Shown here: piece after piece, positions 16,910 to 25,255 of the stretch | Position numbering within the stretch: position 1 is the first letter of the stretch | Layout of the letters: every line of letters begins with the position of its first letter | NCBI GenBank assembly: GCA_002162095.1 | Contig: CP021424.1 | Location: 1,240,001-1,304,000, forward strand | Source: Armatimonadetes bacterium Uphvl-Ar2 | Lineage (GTDB): Bacteria; Armatimonadota; Fimbriimonadia; Fimbriimonadales; Fimbriimonadaceae | DNA length: 64,000 nucleotides | Reading direction: 5' to 3' | Notes under the pieces: generated by a model | Database searches by the model: none | What the model was told of the DNA's origin: nothing | Seen by the model: only the letters and a program-made list of their open reading frames with translations | Program-made: the position numbers and the translations under genes

Positions 16910-18784
16910 ATGGTTGAACTGGTTGGACGACTCATCCTCATGGCGGGCGGCCTCGCGAGCGCAGGATTGCGCCAGGGTCCGACGTGGGACTTGGCCTGGC
17001 GGGCCATGCTGTTCTTCGGGGCCTATTCCGTGATGCTCTACCTGATGGAGCAACGCGGATTGCGCAACCGAGGGGTGTCCGGCCTTGCGGCCAGCCTGGA
17101 TGGGGTGGTGCTCGCGATCCTGCTTCAGGATGCCGGCCAAATCGAGAATTTCGGCTTCCTCACCCTCGCTCCGCTCATTTGGGCGGCCACGCGCCACGGC
17201 AGCGACCCCGTTTTAATGGCGCCGATCATTGCGGCGGGCTTGGTGAGCTCCGCCAACTTCCGCAACTCCAACCCTTCCACCTTGCTCATAGCCCAGGCGG
17301 CCGGGGTCCTCATCGCCGGTTTGATGATGAAGCCCGCCCGCGCCCAAACCATCGTGAAAGAGGTGATGTCCACGCCCGCCGTACAAGAGGACATGACGCG
17401 CGAGCTGCGAGTGCAACTCCGCGATGCCCTGGTCGAACTCAGTGCCAGCGAAACGCGCGCCAAGGTGGATTCACTGGCTGGCCATCTCGCCCGCACCCTG
17501 CCCGCTCGCGGTGCGGACCATAACGGCCTCACCCACGCCGTAGCCGAAGCCCTTGGTCTGAGCGGCGCCCTGATTTACACCCGCGATGAAAGCGGAGAAC
17601 GCCTGGTGGTGAAAGGTGCGGCAGGCACCCTACCGCTGGAACTGCAAACCATTGGCATCGAATGGCCTCAAGGTCAAAGCGAAGCCCAGATGAAGACCCG
17701 GATCCAGAGTGCCATCCGCAACCTGGCCGAAGTGGATACCTGCCATTCCGTACGCGTCATCCGCGACCAGGGCGTGCCCATCGGTGCGGTAGCAATTTTC
17801 CACCCGACGATTCATGGACTTGAAGAGGCCCTCGACCAACTCGAGGCCGCCGACGAGGTGCTGGGCCGATTTGTGGCGCAGGCCGAAGCCCGCAACGCCG
17901 AAGCCAACCGCCTCGCCGTCGCCGAACTTCTCTACACCATCGCCGCCAGTGCCCCGGGCACTGATGACACCGAAACGCTGAGTGGACGCATTTGCCGCGA
18001 GACCTTCGCCGCCGTCAATGTAGACCACGTCTCCATCGTGCAACTGCAAGGCAACCAAGAGCGGTTGCTGGCCCGCGAAGGCGCCGAGTCGCGCATGCTG
18101 GATCTCATCGAGTTTCCGAGCGGCACCGGTTACGCCGGCTGGGTCGCCGCGGGGCGCGAAGAAGTTTGGATTGACGACTGCCTGCACGACAGCCGTGTGG
18201 TGGGCCGTGAAGCCCTGAAGCGCCGCGTGGGCTCGTTCATCCTCATCCCCTTGCGGAACGCCGAGCGCGTGCTGGGCTACATCAGCGTGGCCACGCACCG
18301 CGCCGGTGGCCTGGATGCCCCCACTGTGGGTCACCTGCGAGTCATCGCCGGGGAGACCGCCCGCGCTCTGGACCGCATGAGCGGACGAGTGCGCGAAACC
18401 GAAGGCTTGGCCACCCCCAACGAACTGCGAAAGTTCATCGCGCAAGCCCCGCAAGGCTGCCTCGTCTACCTGGACGTGCCGCGCCGCGAGAAAATGATCG
18501 AAAAGTACGGGCGGCCCGCCTTTGACCGCGCGATCCGGCAGCTTGCCCTGCGTGTGCGAGCTCTCGTGCCGAGCGGAAGCCTCATCTGCCGCCGGGATGA
18601 CGGGGACTATATCGTCTTCTTGCGAGGCCAAAACGAAGAGACGGCCCGGGTGTGGGCCAACGAAATCGTGGCCACCGCCGCCCTGGTCCCGCTGACGACT
18701 CTGGATGGCCGGAACCGAATGCCCATGGCGCTCCGGGCAAAAGTTGCCACTTTAACCCCGCAAAAGGACCGGATTCCTGCATGA
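16910..18784 (+). CDS. Membrane GAF sensor with degenerate GGDEF domain
   Basis: The 624-residue protein has four to five hydrophobic segments in residues 1-145. A linker helix and a GAF-like region (about 190-320) follow, then a clearer GAF domain (about 335-500, including FPSGTGYAGWVAAGREEVWI and SFILIPLRNAERVLGYISVA). The C-terminal region (about 505-615) has GGDEF-like layout: CLVYLDVPRREKMIEKYG replaces the usual DIDxFK strand, and LICRRDDGDYIVFLRG replaces RxGGDEFxxLL. The catalytic GGDEF motif is therefore lost, so it probably senses or binds a ligand but makes no c-di-GMP. It stands alone with a leaderless-type start. Confidence 0.82.
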   Translation: MVELVGRLILMAGGLASAGLRQGPTWDLAWRAMLFFGAYSVMLYLMEQRGLRNRGVSGLAASLDGVVLAILLQDAGQIENFGFLTLAPLIWAATRHGSDPVLMAPIIAAGLVSSANFRNSNPSTLLIAQAAGVLIAGLMMKPARAQTIVKEVMSTPAVQEDMTRELRVQLRDALVELSASETRAKVDSLAGHLARTLPARGADHNGLTHAVAEALGLSGALIYTRDESGERLVVKGAAGTLPLELQTIGIEWPQGQSEAQMKTRIQSAIRNLAEVDTCHSVRVIRDQGVPIGAVAIFHPTIHGLEEALDQLEAADEVLGRFVAQAEARNAEANRLAVAELLYTIAASAPGTDDTETLSGRICRETFAAVNVDHVSIVQLQGNQERLLAREGAESRMLDLIEFPSGTGYAGWVAAGREEVWIDDCLHDSRVVGREALKRRVGSFILIPLRNAERVLGYISVATHRAGGLDAPTVGHLRVIAGETARALDRMSGRVRETEGLATPNELRKFIAQAPQGCLVYLDVPRREKMIEKYGRPAFDRAIRQLALRVRALVPSGSLICRRDDGDYIVFLRGQNEETARVWANEIVATAALVPLTTLDGRNRMPMALRAKVATLTPQKDRIPA

Positions 18785-18900
18785 AACCCGCGCGAAACGG
18801 TATGACTGGTACGTTCACAGGGGCAAAAACAGCCGCGCACCAAATAGGATGGGTGAGCGGGGCTCCGAAGAACCCCGCCCTTCGGGGAGGAGATCAAGGA

Positions 18901-19362
18901 ATGAGACAAAGCCTAACGCGCACGGATGCGCCGCAAGCCGTGGTCACGACCACGCCCACCATTCATCGGGCGAACATGACCCGCGACGCCCAAAGTCGTC
19001 TGAAACATTACGACTGGATGGGAGCCCTGGCCCAATGCGAGGAAGTGCTGGCCATGGACCCCCTGCACCTGGGAGCCCTGGAAGTGCAAGCCCAAGCCCT
19101 GTGGTTTGGCGCGCGATTCCCGGAAGTGGTGACGGTCACCACCCGGTTGCTCCGCCTCAACCCCGGCGAACCCGGGTACCGCTACACGCGGGGCATGGCG
19201 CACCTGAGCATGGGCAACCTGAGCGGCGCCCGCCGCGATTTTGAGGATGCCATTGCGCAGAGCCAAGATGAGCAGTTCCGCCAGCAAGTGCGGGAAGCTC
19301 TGGAAGCCCTGCATGAAGGCCCGGTGACGCTGAACAGCGCCACCTACACCCTCATTAACTAA
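18901..19362 (+). CDS. TPR-repeat protein
   Basis: The 153-residue protein starts at the ATG at 18901 behind GGGAGGAGATCAAGGA. After about 30 unstructured residues it has two to three tetratricopeptide-like helical pairs, for example YDWMGALAQCEEVLAMDPLH, ARFPEVVTVTTRLLRLNPGE and MGNLSGARRDFEDAIAQSQD. TPRs mediate protein contacts; no partner is evident. A GC-rich hairpin (CTCCGAAG 18863-18870 with CTTCGGGG 18880-18887) lies just before the ribosome site. It is convergent with metK, 3 bp between stops. Confidence 0.75.
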   Translation: MRQSLTRTDAPQAVVTTTPTIHRANMTRDAQSRLKHYDWMGALAQCEEVLAMDPLHLGALEVQAQALWFGARFPEVVTVTTRLLRLNPGEPGYRYTRGMAHLSMGNLSGARRDFEDAIAQSQDEQFRQQVREALEALHEGPVTLNSATYTLIN

Positions 19363-19365
19363 GCC

Positions 19366-20559
19366 TTAGCTGCGAAGCCGTTCGGCGGCCTCGGTGCTTT
19401 CCCACGGGAAGTGCGCCGGGCCGAAGTGGCCGTTCTTGGCCGTTTCGCGATAGAAAGGCTTGTAAAGCCGCACCTGGCGGCCTTCTTCGGTCACGTCTTC
19501 GTAGCCGAAGTGGCTGGCGTCGCGCAGACCCAAGTGCTTGGCGATGCCCGCCGGGCTCATGTCGAACGCGTTCATGATGCGCGTGCGGATTTCGGCGTGG
19601 GGCACCTTCTCGGTGCCGTAGGTTTCCACGTTCACGCTCACCGGTTGGGCCACCCCAATGGCGTAGGCCAGCGTGATCACGCATCGCTCGGCCAGGCCGG
19701 CGGCCACCACACACTTGGCCACGTGGCGCGCCATGTAAGCTGCGCTGCGGTCCACCTTGGTGGGGTCCTTGCCGCTGAAGGCACCGCCCCCGTGCGAGCA
19801 CAGCCCGCCGTAGGTGTCCACGATGATCTTGCGGCCGGTCAGGCCGGTATCGCCCCACGGCCCGCCCTGCACAAATCGGCCAGTCGGGTTGATGTGGTAG
19901 ATGATCTCCTGCTTGTTGTAATCCGAGTACTCGGCCAGAACCGGCTTGATGATGTGCTCTTGCACGATCTCTTCCACCGCCTTCTGCGTGAGGTGCGGCG
20001 CGTGCTGCTGGCTCACCACCACGGTCTGGATGCGCTGCGCAAAGCCGTCTTCGTAAATCACCGAGACTTGCGCCTTCATGTCCGGGCGCAGGCCCAGGCT
20101 GGGGTGCTTGCGGCGCACTTCGGCGGCCCGGCGAGAAAGCGCGTGGGCCACGCTGATCGGCAGGGGCATAAGCTCCGGCGTTTCCGTGGTGGCGTAGCCA
20201 AACATCATGCCCTGGTCGCCCGCGCCGCCCGTGTCCACGCCCATGGCGATGTCGGGGCTCTGCTCTTGCACGGCCAGCATCACGCCGCAGGTGCGGCCGT
20301 CCATCCCCAGATCGGTGTCGTTGTAGCCCACCTCGTTGATGGTGCGACGGACGATGTCGGCCATCGGCACGTAGCCGTCCATCGTCAGTTCGCCAGCAAT
20401 CACGCACAGGCCGTGCGTGACGAGCGTTTCGATGGCGACGCGCGCCTGGTTGTCCTCGGCGAGGATGGCGTCGAGCAACGAATCCGAAATCTGGTCGGCG
20501 AGCTTATCCGGATGGCCTTCGCCGACGGATTCTGAGGTGTAGATGTGGGTGAGGGACAT
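19366..20559 (-). CDS. metK: S-adenosylmethionine synthase
   Basis: The 397-residue enzyme makes SAM from methionine and ATP. The conserved landmarks are TSESVGEGHPDKLADQISD at the N-terminus, GAGDQGMMFGYA (the methionine/ATP loop), GGPWGDTGLTGRKIIVDTYG, and HGGGAFSGKDPTKVDRSAAY. The ATG at 20559 gives the standard length; sequence upstream in frame belongs to the divergent leader. The 99-bp gap to lnt is strongly GC-rich and can fold into a branched structure (see the regulatory entry). Confidence 0.97.
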   Translation of the reverse strand: MSLTHIYTSESVGEGHPDKLADQISDSLLDAILAEDNQARVAIETLVTHGLCVIAGELTMDGYVPMADIVRRTINEVGYNDTDLGMDGRTCGVMLAVQEQSPDIAMGVDTGGAGDQGMMFGYATTETPELMPLPISVAHALSRRAAEVRRKHPSLGLRPDMKAQVSVIYEDGFAQRIQTVVVSQQHAPHLTQKAVEEIVQEHIIKPVLAEYSDYNKQEIIYHINPTGRFVQGGPWGDTGLTGRKIIVDTYGGLCSHGGGAFSGKDPTKVDRSAAYMARHVAKCVVAAGLAERCVITLAYAIGVAQPVSVNVETYGTEKVPHAEIRTRIMNAFDMSPAGIAKHLGLRDASHFGYEDVTEEGRQVRLYKPFYRETAKNGHFGPAHFPWESTEAAERLRS

Positions 20560-20583
20560 TGCCGTCGAGGGGAAAGGGTACCC

Positions 20584-20642
20584 CTGGGGTCCGGCAGGGC
20601 CGGGGGCAGGCCCGATGCGCGCCGGAACTCTTGGCCCCCCAG
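20584..20642 (-). promoter_or_regulatory. Structured metK/lnt intergenic leader
   Basis: CTGGGG and CCCCAG (20584-20589, 20637-20642) can enclose two further hairpins, CCGGC/GCCGG (20591-20595, 20599-20603) and a GGCC/GGCC pair. The fold would be available in the metK transcript (minus) or the lnt leader (plus). It matches no SAM riboswitch consensus I know. High GC makes chance pairing likely, so confidence is low. Confidence 0.25.
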
Positions 20643-20658
20643 CGTGGTTGGGGAGAAC

Positions 20659-22023
20659 ATGGCCAAAGTTCTTGCGGGATTCCTTGCCATCGTCCTGAGC
20701 GGGGTCGCCCTCGCTCTCTCCCTGCCGCTCTTTGGCTGGTCCGCGCTGGGGTTTGTGTGCTTGGTGCCGGCGCTCTCGTTGGCGCGTGGGGTCGGATTTC
20801 TGCGGGGCTTCCTGGTGGGTGTTGGGGTGGCGGTGGTGGCCGCTTGGATCAGCACCTCCCCGTGGCAACCCGAACCGGCCCTAGTGGACGGCACCTTCAA
20901 CTGGAACTACGTGGCGTTCTTCCTGTTCGGCACGGTGATTTCTCTGTTCCTCGGGATCTTTGCGGAGGTCAAGACGTTCACTTGGCGCACCGTGCTGGGG
21001 CTCGCTTGCGTGGGCGTGTTGCTGGAGGGCATCACCTTCATCCGCATGCCGGCGCAGATGGCGCTTTCTCAATTTGCGAATCCGGCGGCGCTGGCGCTGG
21101 CTTCAGTCACCGGGATTTGGGGCGTTTCTTGGCTCATGTGGCTGGCGAACCTGGCCTGGTTCGCTCCGCTGGCTTCGCGGCAGCGCTGGGTGGCGGGGGC
21201 AACTTTGGCGGGGCTGGCCCTTTGGGGGCAGTGGGGCACAGTGCAAGCCCACGCCCGGATGCATGAAGCACGTTTGGTGCGGAGCCATGCTCCCATCGGG
21301 TTGGTGCAAACGCCGCAGGTCGGAGCGGATGCGCTGCTTCGAGTGCAAGAGCCCCTGGGTGCCGTTTCGCCCCGTTGGGTGGTGTGGCCCGAGGTCAGTG
21401 TGACCACCTTTGACCATGACTCTCTCCGTGACTTTGCCCGGTCCGAAAACGGCTGGCCCATTGTCACCTCGTACCTCGATGAGCACCAACCTCTCCCGCA
21501 CAACGCGGCGGCGGTTTTCTCTAAGTCCGGAACCTCACGGCCGTACCACAAGCGACATCCCTTTGGTGACGAAGCCAAGCTCGTCACCGCGGGCACGGCG
21601 GCGCAGGTGGTGGCGGTGAAGTCGGAGAATGTTGGCCTCAACATCTGCTTTGACTCGTGCTTCCCGTGGACGATGCGCGACACCGTGCGCGAAGGGGCCG
21701 AGGTGATTGCCTTGCCCACGCTGGACCCGGTTTCGCCCAACGGATTCATCCAGGCGGGGCACGCCGCCTTCACCCCGTTCCGTTCGGCCGAACTGGGCGT
21801 ACCGATTGTGCGAAGTGAAGCCACCGCGTGGAGCATGGTCACCGATGCCTCCGGGCAAATCACAGGCTTGCTACCCACCGGCCACGAGGGCGTGCTAGCC
21901 AGGCCCCTGCCCGCCGCCCGGCGCACCACCGTTTATCGCGTGCTGGGCGACTGGTTTGTGGGCGCAGCCCTCTTGGGATTGCTCTTGTTCATCCCGACGG
22001 CCCGGCGCACGCCCAAATCTTGA
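20659..22023 (+). CDS. lnt: Apolipoprotein N-acyltransferase
   Basis: The 454-residue protein N-acylates the lipid-modified cysteine of lipoproteins. The first half (about 1-205) has six hydrophobic segments. The second half is a nitrilase-type domain with the Glu-Lys-Cys triad visible: Glu in VVWPEVSVT, Lys in RPYHKRHPFGDE and Cys in NICFDSCFPW. One more membrane segment (WFVGAALLGLLLFIP) lies at the C-terminus. It is a little shorter than the E. coli enzyme (512). The ATG at 20659 has a GGGGAG site. It implies a diderm-type lipoprotein pathway; other lgt/lsp genes are outside the window. Confidence 0.93.
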   Translation: MAKVLAGFLAIVLSGVALALSLPLFGWSALGFVCLVPALSLARGVGFLRGFLVGVGVAVVAAWISTSPWQPEPALVDGTFNWNYVAFFLFGTVISLFLGIFAEVKTFTWRTVLGLACVGVLLEGITFIRMPAQMALSQFANPAALALASVTGIWGVSWLMWLANLAWFAPLASRQRWVAGATLAGLALWGQWGTVQAHARMHEARLVRSHAPIGLVQTPQVGADALLRVQEPLGAVSPRWVVWPEVSVTTFDHDSLRDFARSENGWPIVTSYLDEHQPLPHNAAAVFSKSGTSRPYHKRHPFGDEAKLVTAGTAAQVVAVKSENVGLNICFDSCFPWTMRDTVREGAEVIALPTLDPVSPNGFIQAGHAAFTPFRSAELGVPIVRSEATAWSMVTDASGQITGLLPTGHEGVLARPLPAARRTTVYRVLGDWFVGAALLGLLLFIPTARRTPKS

Positions 22024-22045
22024 CCCGCCATTAACACGCGGCGCG

Positions 22046-22051
22046 TAACGT
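22046..22051 (+). promoter_or_regulatory. Leaderless -10 candidate, TAACGT
   Basis: TAACGT is 7 nt before the phosphoesterase ATG; the gene has no Shine-Dalgarno sequence despite following lnt by 35 bp. Confidence 0.5.
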
Positions 22052-22058
22052 AAGCGGC

Positions 22059-23093
22059 ATGACGCGTCGTCAGTTTCTGCACGGGGTGGCAGCCGCCGGG
22101 GCCGCCACCATGCTCCCGGCCCGCATTTTCAGCCTGCCCGCCGCCCCCGGCATGGAGATCGTCCGCACCGCCACCGACCGGGTGGAACTGCGCCTCCCCT
22201 CGGGCCAGCGCCGCTTCCGCATCTTGCAACTGACGGACACGCACTTCGGCACCAATTCCGACGCCAACCGCGCCAAGGACGCCGCCAGCCGCGCCCTCAT
22301 CCGGCAAATGCACCACGCCCACCAGCCGGACCTCCTCTTCCACACCGGCGACTTTGTGAACAACGACAAGGAGAACCCGGCGCACGCCGCGTACGACTTT
22401 ATGAACGACCTCGGCACGCCGTGGGCGCTGGTCTATGGCAACCACGACCACCCCAACGGCAAGCCTGGCCAACTCTCGCTCGATGAACTCGCGAAGCGCC
22501 AAGAGAACTCGATTTCCGGCTGGGCCAGCCGGGGCGGCAACGAACGCGACTACTGCTGGCGCGCCGAGCTGATGCAGGACGGAGAAACCCGGGCCAGCCT
22601 CTTTGCCTTCAACACCGGCGACCCGCAGACCGGCATGATCATCAACCCCTCGCAGACCGCGTGGTTCCTGCGCCAAATGGAAGAAGATCGCCGGGCCGGT
22701 CTAGACCACCCCATCTTTGTGATGCAGCACATCCCCACGGTGGAGTTCAAGACCGTTTACGACCAGAACCGCGCGGTGGGCCGGCGAGGCGAAGACGTTT
22801 GCTACGAACTCGATAAGGGCGAGATCTTTGGCCACTTCCAAACCAGCGGGCGCGTGCGGGCGATCTTTGTCGGGCACGACCACGTGAACGACTACGTGGG
22901 CGACTACGAAGGAATCAAGCTGATTTACGGCAAATGCAGTGGCTATAGCGGGTACGGCGACTGGCAACGCGGCGGCCGCCTCATCGATATTGACTGCAGC
23001 ACCGCCCGGGGCCGCACCCGTGTGGTGCTGGGGCCGAACATGCAAGAAGCGCCCGAGTGGCGTGGGACTATGCAAGAGACAGACGCGGGTTAA
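22059..23093 (+). CDS. Tat-exported calcineurin-like metallophosphoesterase
   Basis: The 344-residue protein starts MTRRQFLHGVAAAGAATML, a twin-arginine signal. The two-metal phosphoesterase motifs follow in order: LQLTDTHFG (D-x-H), HTGDFVNND (GDxxx), VYGNHDHP (GNHD), VMQHIPTVEF (H) and FVGHDHVNDY (GHxH). The layout resembles the Dcr2/purple-acid-phosphatase-like group. It probably hydrolyses a phosphoester in the periplasm, but the substrate is unknown. The stop codon is embedded in an 11-bp terminator-like stem shared with the convergent gene. Confidence 0.9.
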   Translation: MTRRQFLHGVAAAGAATMLPARIFSLPAAPGMEIVRTATDRVELRLPSGQRRFRILQLTDTHFGTNSDANRAKDAASRALIRQMHHAHQPDLLFHTGDFVNNDKENPAHAAYDFMNDLGTPWALVYGNHDHPNGKPGQLSLDELAKRQENSISGWASRGGNERDYCWRAELMQDGETRASLFAFNTGDPQTGMIINPSQTAWFLRQMEEDRRAGLDHPIFVMQHIPTVEFKTVYDQNRAVGRRGEDVCYELDKGEIFGHFQTSGRVRAIFVGHDHVNDYVGDYEGIKLIYGKCSGYSGYGDWQRGGRLIDIDCSTARGRTRVVLGPNMQEAPEWRGTMQETDAG

Positions 23094-23113
23094 GCCGCGG
23101 GCTAACCCGCGTC
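23082..23113. terminator. Shared hairpin between convergent genes
   Basis: GACGCGGGTTA (23082-23092) and TAACCCGCGTC (23103-23113) are perfectly complementary over 11 bp, with a 10-nt loop. The stem includes the phosphoesterase stop codon. Neither strand has a convincing U-run, so it may block read-through or protect 3' ends rather than act as a classical terminator. Confidence 0.6.
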
Positions 23114-23117
23114 CCAG

Positions 23118-23516
23118 TTACGCGCCGATGGCCGCCAGCCAACCGCGCAGGTTGTAATAGCTGGTGACCCGGGTGATGAGGCCGTCCTTGACCTCAAAAA
23201 AGGCGGCCGCCGGGATGCTGTACGTCTGCCCGGTGGCAGGCGGCAGGCTGCCGTCCGTGCTCAGGTAGGTGCCCGAGCAGGTGAACTCCACCGCGCCGCG
23301 CGTGCCGTTGCTGAACACCACCAAGTCCGTAATCTGCTCGCGGTAGCAGGTGTCCATGTGGGTTTTGAACTTGCGGAACGCCTCGCGGCCTACCTCGGTG
23401 CCCCCTTCGTTGATCTCGTGCACCACGTCTTCGCTGAGGGTGGCCAGCATGCCCTCGAGGTCGTGGGCGTTGAAGGCGTCAAAGTAGGCGCGGATCGCGC
23501 GTTCGGTGTCGTTCAT
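23118..23516 (-). CDS. SnoaL/NTF2-like fold protein
   Basis: The 132-residue protein has the cone-shaped NTF2-like pattern: N-terminal helices AIRAYFDAFNAHDLEGMLATL, then strands with EDVVHEINEGGTEVGREAFRK and a C-terminal sheet PAAAFFEVKDGLITRVTSYY, where polyketide cyclases and ketosteroid isomerases carry their pocket. The actual activity cannot be assigned. It appears to be a single gene, convergent with the phosphoesterase; 54 bp separate it from the acetyltransferase stop upstream. Confidence 0.82.
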   Translation of the reverse strand: MNDTERAIRAYFDAFNAHDLEGMLATLSEDVVHEINEGGTEVGREAFRKFKTHMDTCYREQITDLVVFSNGTRGAVEFTCSGTYLSTDGSLPPATGQTYSIPAAAFFEVKDGLITRVTSYYNLRGWLAAIGA

Positions 23517-23570
23517 GGAGCTAGTGTGCCCCGGCCTTGGCGGGGGTCCCCGTCATCCGGCCCGCGCCCC

Positions 23571-24338
23571 TCAGAACTGGTCGGTCATGAACATCCGCAC
23601 GGGATGCGGCAGGCCGCGCGTCATCAGCAGCAGCTCTTCCTTCTGGTCACTCAGCTGCAGCCCCAGTTCCGCCGCCACCTGGGCCAAGCCGTACCAGCGG
23701 GTGCCGTTGGGCACCGGCCATAGCTCTGTGGGGTGCGGGCTTACCACCTCGCGCACCAGGTTGCCCTCCAGGCAGATATAGCCTTCGCCGATGGTTTCGC
23801 ACGGGCGGTGGAACCAGTGCCAATACCGCCAGCGCCGCTCGTCGCGCACCACCCATCGCTCATCCCGCGCCGCCCACTGCGAATACAGCCGGTGGATATC
23901 CAGCGCCGAAAGAAGCTCCCCCCGACTCCCGGGGTCGCACGGCACGGTGCCCGATATGACCCGGTCAGTGGTGGCAAACCCGAACCGAGCGTACAGTTCT
24001 TCCTGGTGGGCAAAAAGCATGGCCGGCCCCTCACCTTGCCGCGCCGCTTCGTCCAGCACGTGCATCAGCAAGTGCCCGGCGTAGCCCCGGCCGCGGTCTT
24101 CTTGCCGCGTAGCCACCCCCGCGATGCCGATGGCCCGCCCCCACCCGAACTGCATGCCCGTGGTGGTGAGGATGGAGCGCATCTGGTGGTTTTCGAACAG
24201 CGCCCATTTTCGGTTGAGGTCAAACATCGGGTCGGCGTAGAACGCCTGGCGCGCCCGGCTGATGTCCAGATGGAAGGCCCCCGCCAGTAGCCGCAAAAAG
24301 GCGTCCGCTTCGTTCGGCTGGATGGGCCGGCAGATCAT
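23571..24338 (-). CDS. GNAT-family N-acetyltransferase in the cdaA operon
   Basis: The 255-residue protein has an N-terminal GNAT domain with the acetyl-CoA loop GVATRQEDRGRGYAGHLL and AMLFAHQEELYARFGFATTD, then a second, GNAT-derived C-terminal half as in Eis-like enzymes. The ATG at 24338 overlaps the cdaR stop by 4 nt, so it is translated with the c-di-AMP genes. The acceptor substrate is unknown. This coupling is not the usual third gene (glmM in Firmicutes). Confidence 0.83.
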   Translation of the reverse strand: MICRPIQPNEADAFLRLLAGAFHLDISRARQAFYADPMFDLNRKWALFENHQMRSILTTTGMQFGWGRAIGIAGVATRQEDRGRGYAGHLLMHVLDEAARQGEGPAMLFAHQEELYARFGFATTDRVISGTVPCDPGSRGELLSALDIHRLYSQWAARDERWVVRDERRWRYWHWFHRPCETIGEGYICLEGNLVREVVSPHPTELWPVPNGTRWYGLAQVAAELGLQLSDQKEELLLMTRGLPHPVRMFMTDQF

Positions 24339-25255
24339 GATCCACTCGCCCGGCCGATGATGAGGGTAACGCGCACGCGTTCGGGTGAGAGGCTCACGCC
24401 CTCGGGCGAGACCAACTTCACATCAAAAGACTTGTCGGCTTTGAGATCGGAGATGTCAATCGGCTCGGTCATGACGCCGCTTTGGCGGGCCATCAGGTCG
24501 GGTTCGCCACTGGCCAGAGCCATGTTCGGCGTGATGGTGTACGACTTGACCTCGTAACCAAAGGCCAGTTGCCCCTTGGTCCGCAACTGGACGAAGAGGT
24601 TGCGACTGGTCGGCGCGGTGAAGATGACCGGGCTGACCGTAACCTGCTTGGGCTCAATGCTCACCCCCGCCACCGGCCGGCGCGAAGTGTCCAACGCCTC
24701 CAGGTTGAGCGCATAAGCCCCCTTGGGTTGGGCGTCCTCCAGGTTCAAAATGGCGCGCACGTGCGCCACCTGCTCCATCATGCTGGCGGGGCCGCTCACC
24801 GTGACCTGCATAGGCTGGAAGCTCGCACCCCCATAGGAATAGAGCGGCGAGAGGCTGCCCACCGGCTCGAGTTCCACATCAATGCGCTTCACGGTGCGCT
24901 CTTCCACCGTTATGCGAATCACGGGGTCGCGGGCCGTCACCCGCACGTTCGCGCGTGTGGGTACGTTCAGGCGCACAGCGTATTCACCCTCGCCCGGTAC
25001 GGCACGGGTCATGGAGACGCTGGCCTCCACCTGCCGGGTGTCAAACACGCGGAGCTCTTCTTCGGTGCCCGTGGCCAGCAGGAGGACCGAACTCGGCACC
25101 TCGCGGGCGGCAAACTTGGGTTCTAGCCCCACCACTTGCAAAGGCACGCTGAACTCGCGCTCTCGCTCAATCTTGTCGCCGGGTTGCACCTGCAAGTAGA
25201 GTCCCAAGGCGACCAGCAACGAGGCGATGAGCAGCCAGGCTTCGGATCGTCTCAC
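24335..25255 (-). CDS. cdaR: YbbR-domain CdaA regulator
   Basis: The 306-residue protein has one N-terminal membrane helix (AWLLIASLLVALGLYLQV) and then three to four extracytoplasmic YbbR repeats (about 30-300), seen in recurring strands such as VSMTRAVPGEGEYAVRLNVP and VTVSGPASMMEQVAHVRAIL. In Firmicutes the YbbR protein binds and tunes the CdaA cyclase in the membrane. Here it overlaps cdaA by 4 nt, which fits the same partnership. Confidence 0.88.
   Translation of the reverse strand: MRRSEAWLLIASLLVALGLYLQVQPGDKIEREREFSVPLQVVGLEPKFAAREVPSSVLLLATGTEEELRVFDTRQVEASVSMTRAVPGEGEYAVRLNVPTRANVRVTARDPVIRITVEERTVKRIDVELEPVGSLSPLYSYGGASFQPMQVTVSGPASMMEQVAHVRAILNLEDAQPKGAYALNLEALDTSRRPVAGVSIEPKQVTVSPVIFTAPTSRNLFVQLRTKGQLAFGYEVKSYTITPNMALASGEPDLMARQSGVMTEPIDISDLKADKSFDVKLVSPEGVSLSPERVRVTLIIGRASGS

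Noticed and set aside
20584-20642. Known SAM riboswitch before metK
   Set aside because: None of the SAM-I, SAM-II/V or SAM-III consensus cores is present; kept only as a low-confidence structured leader.
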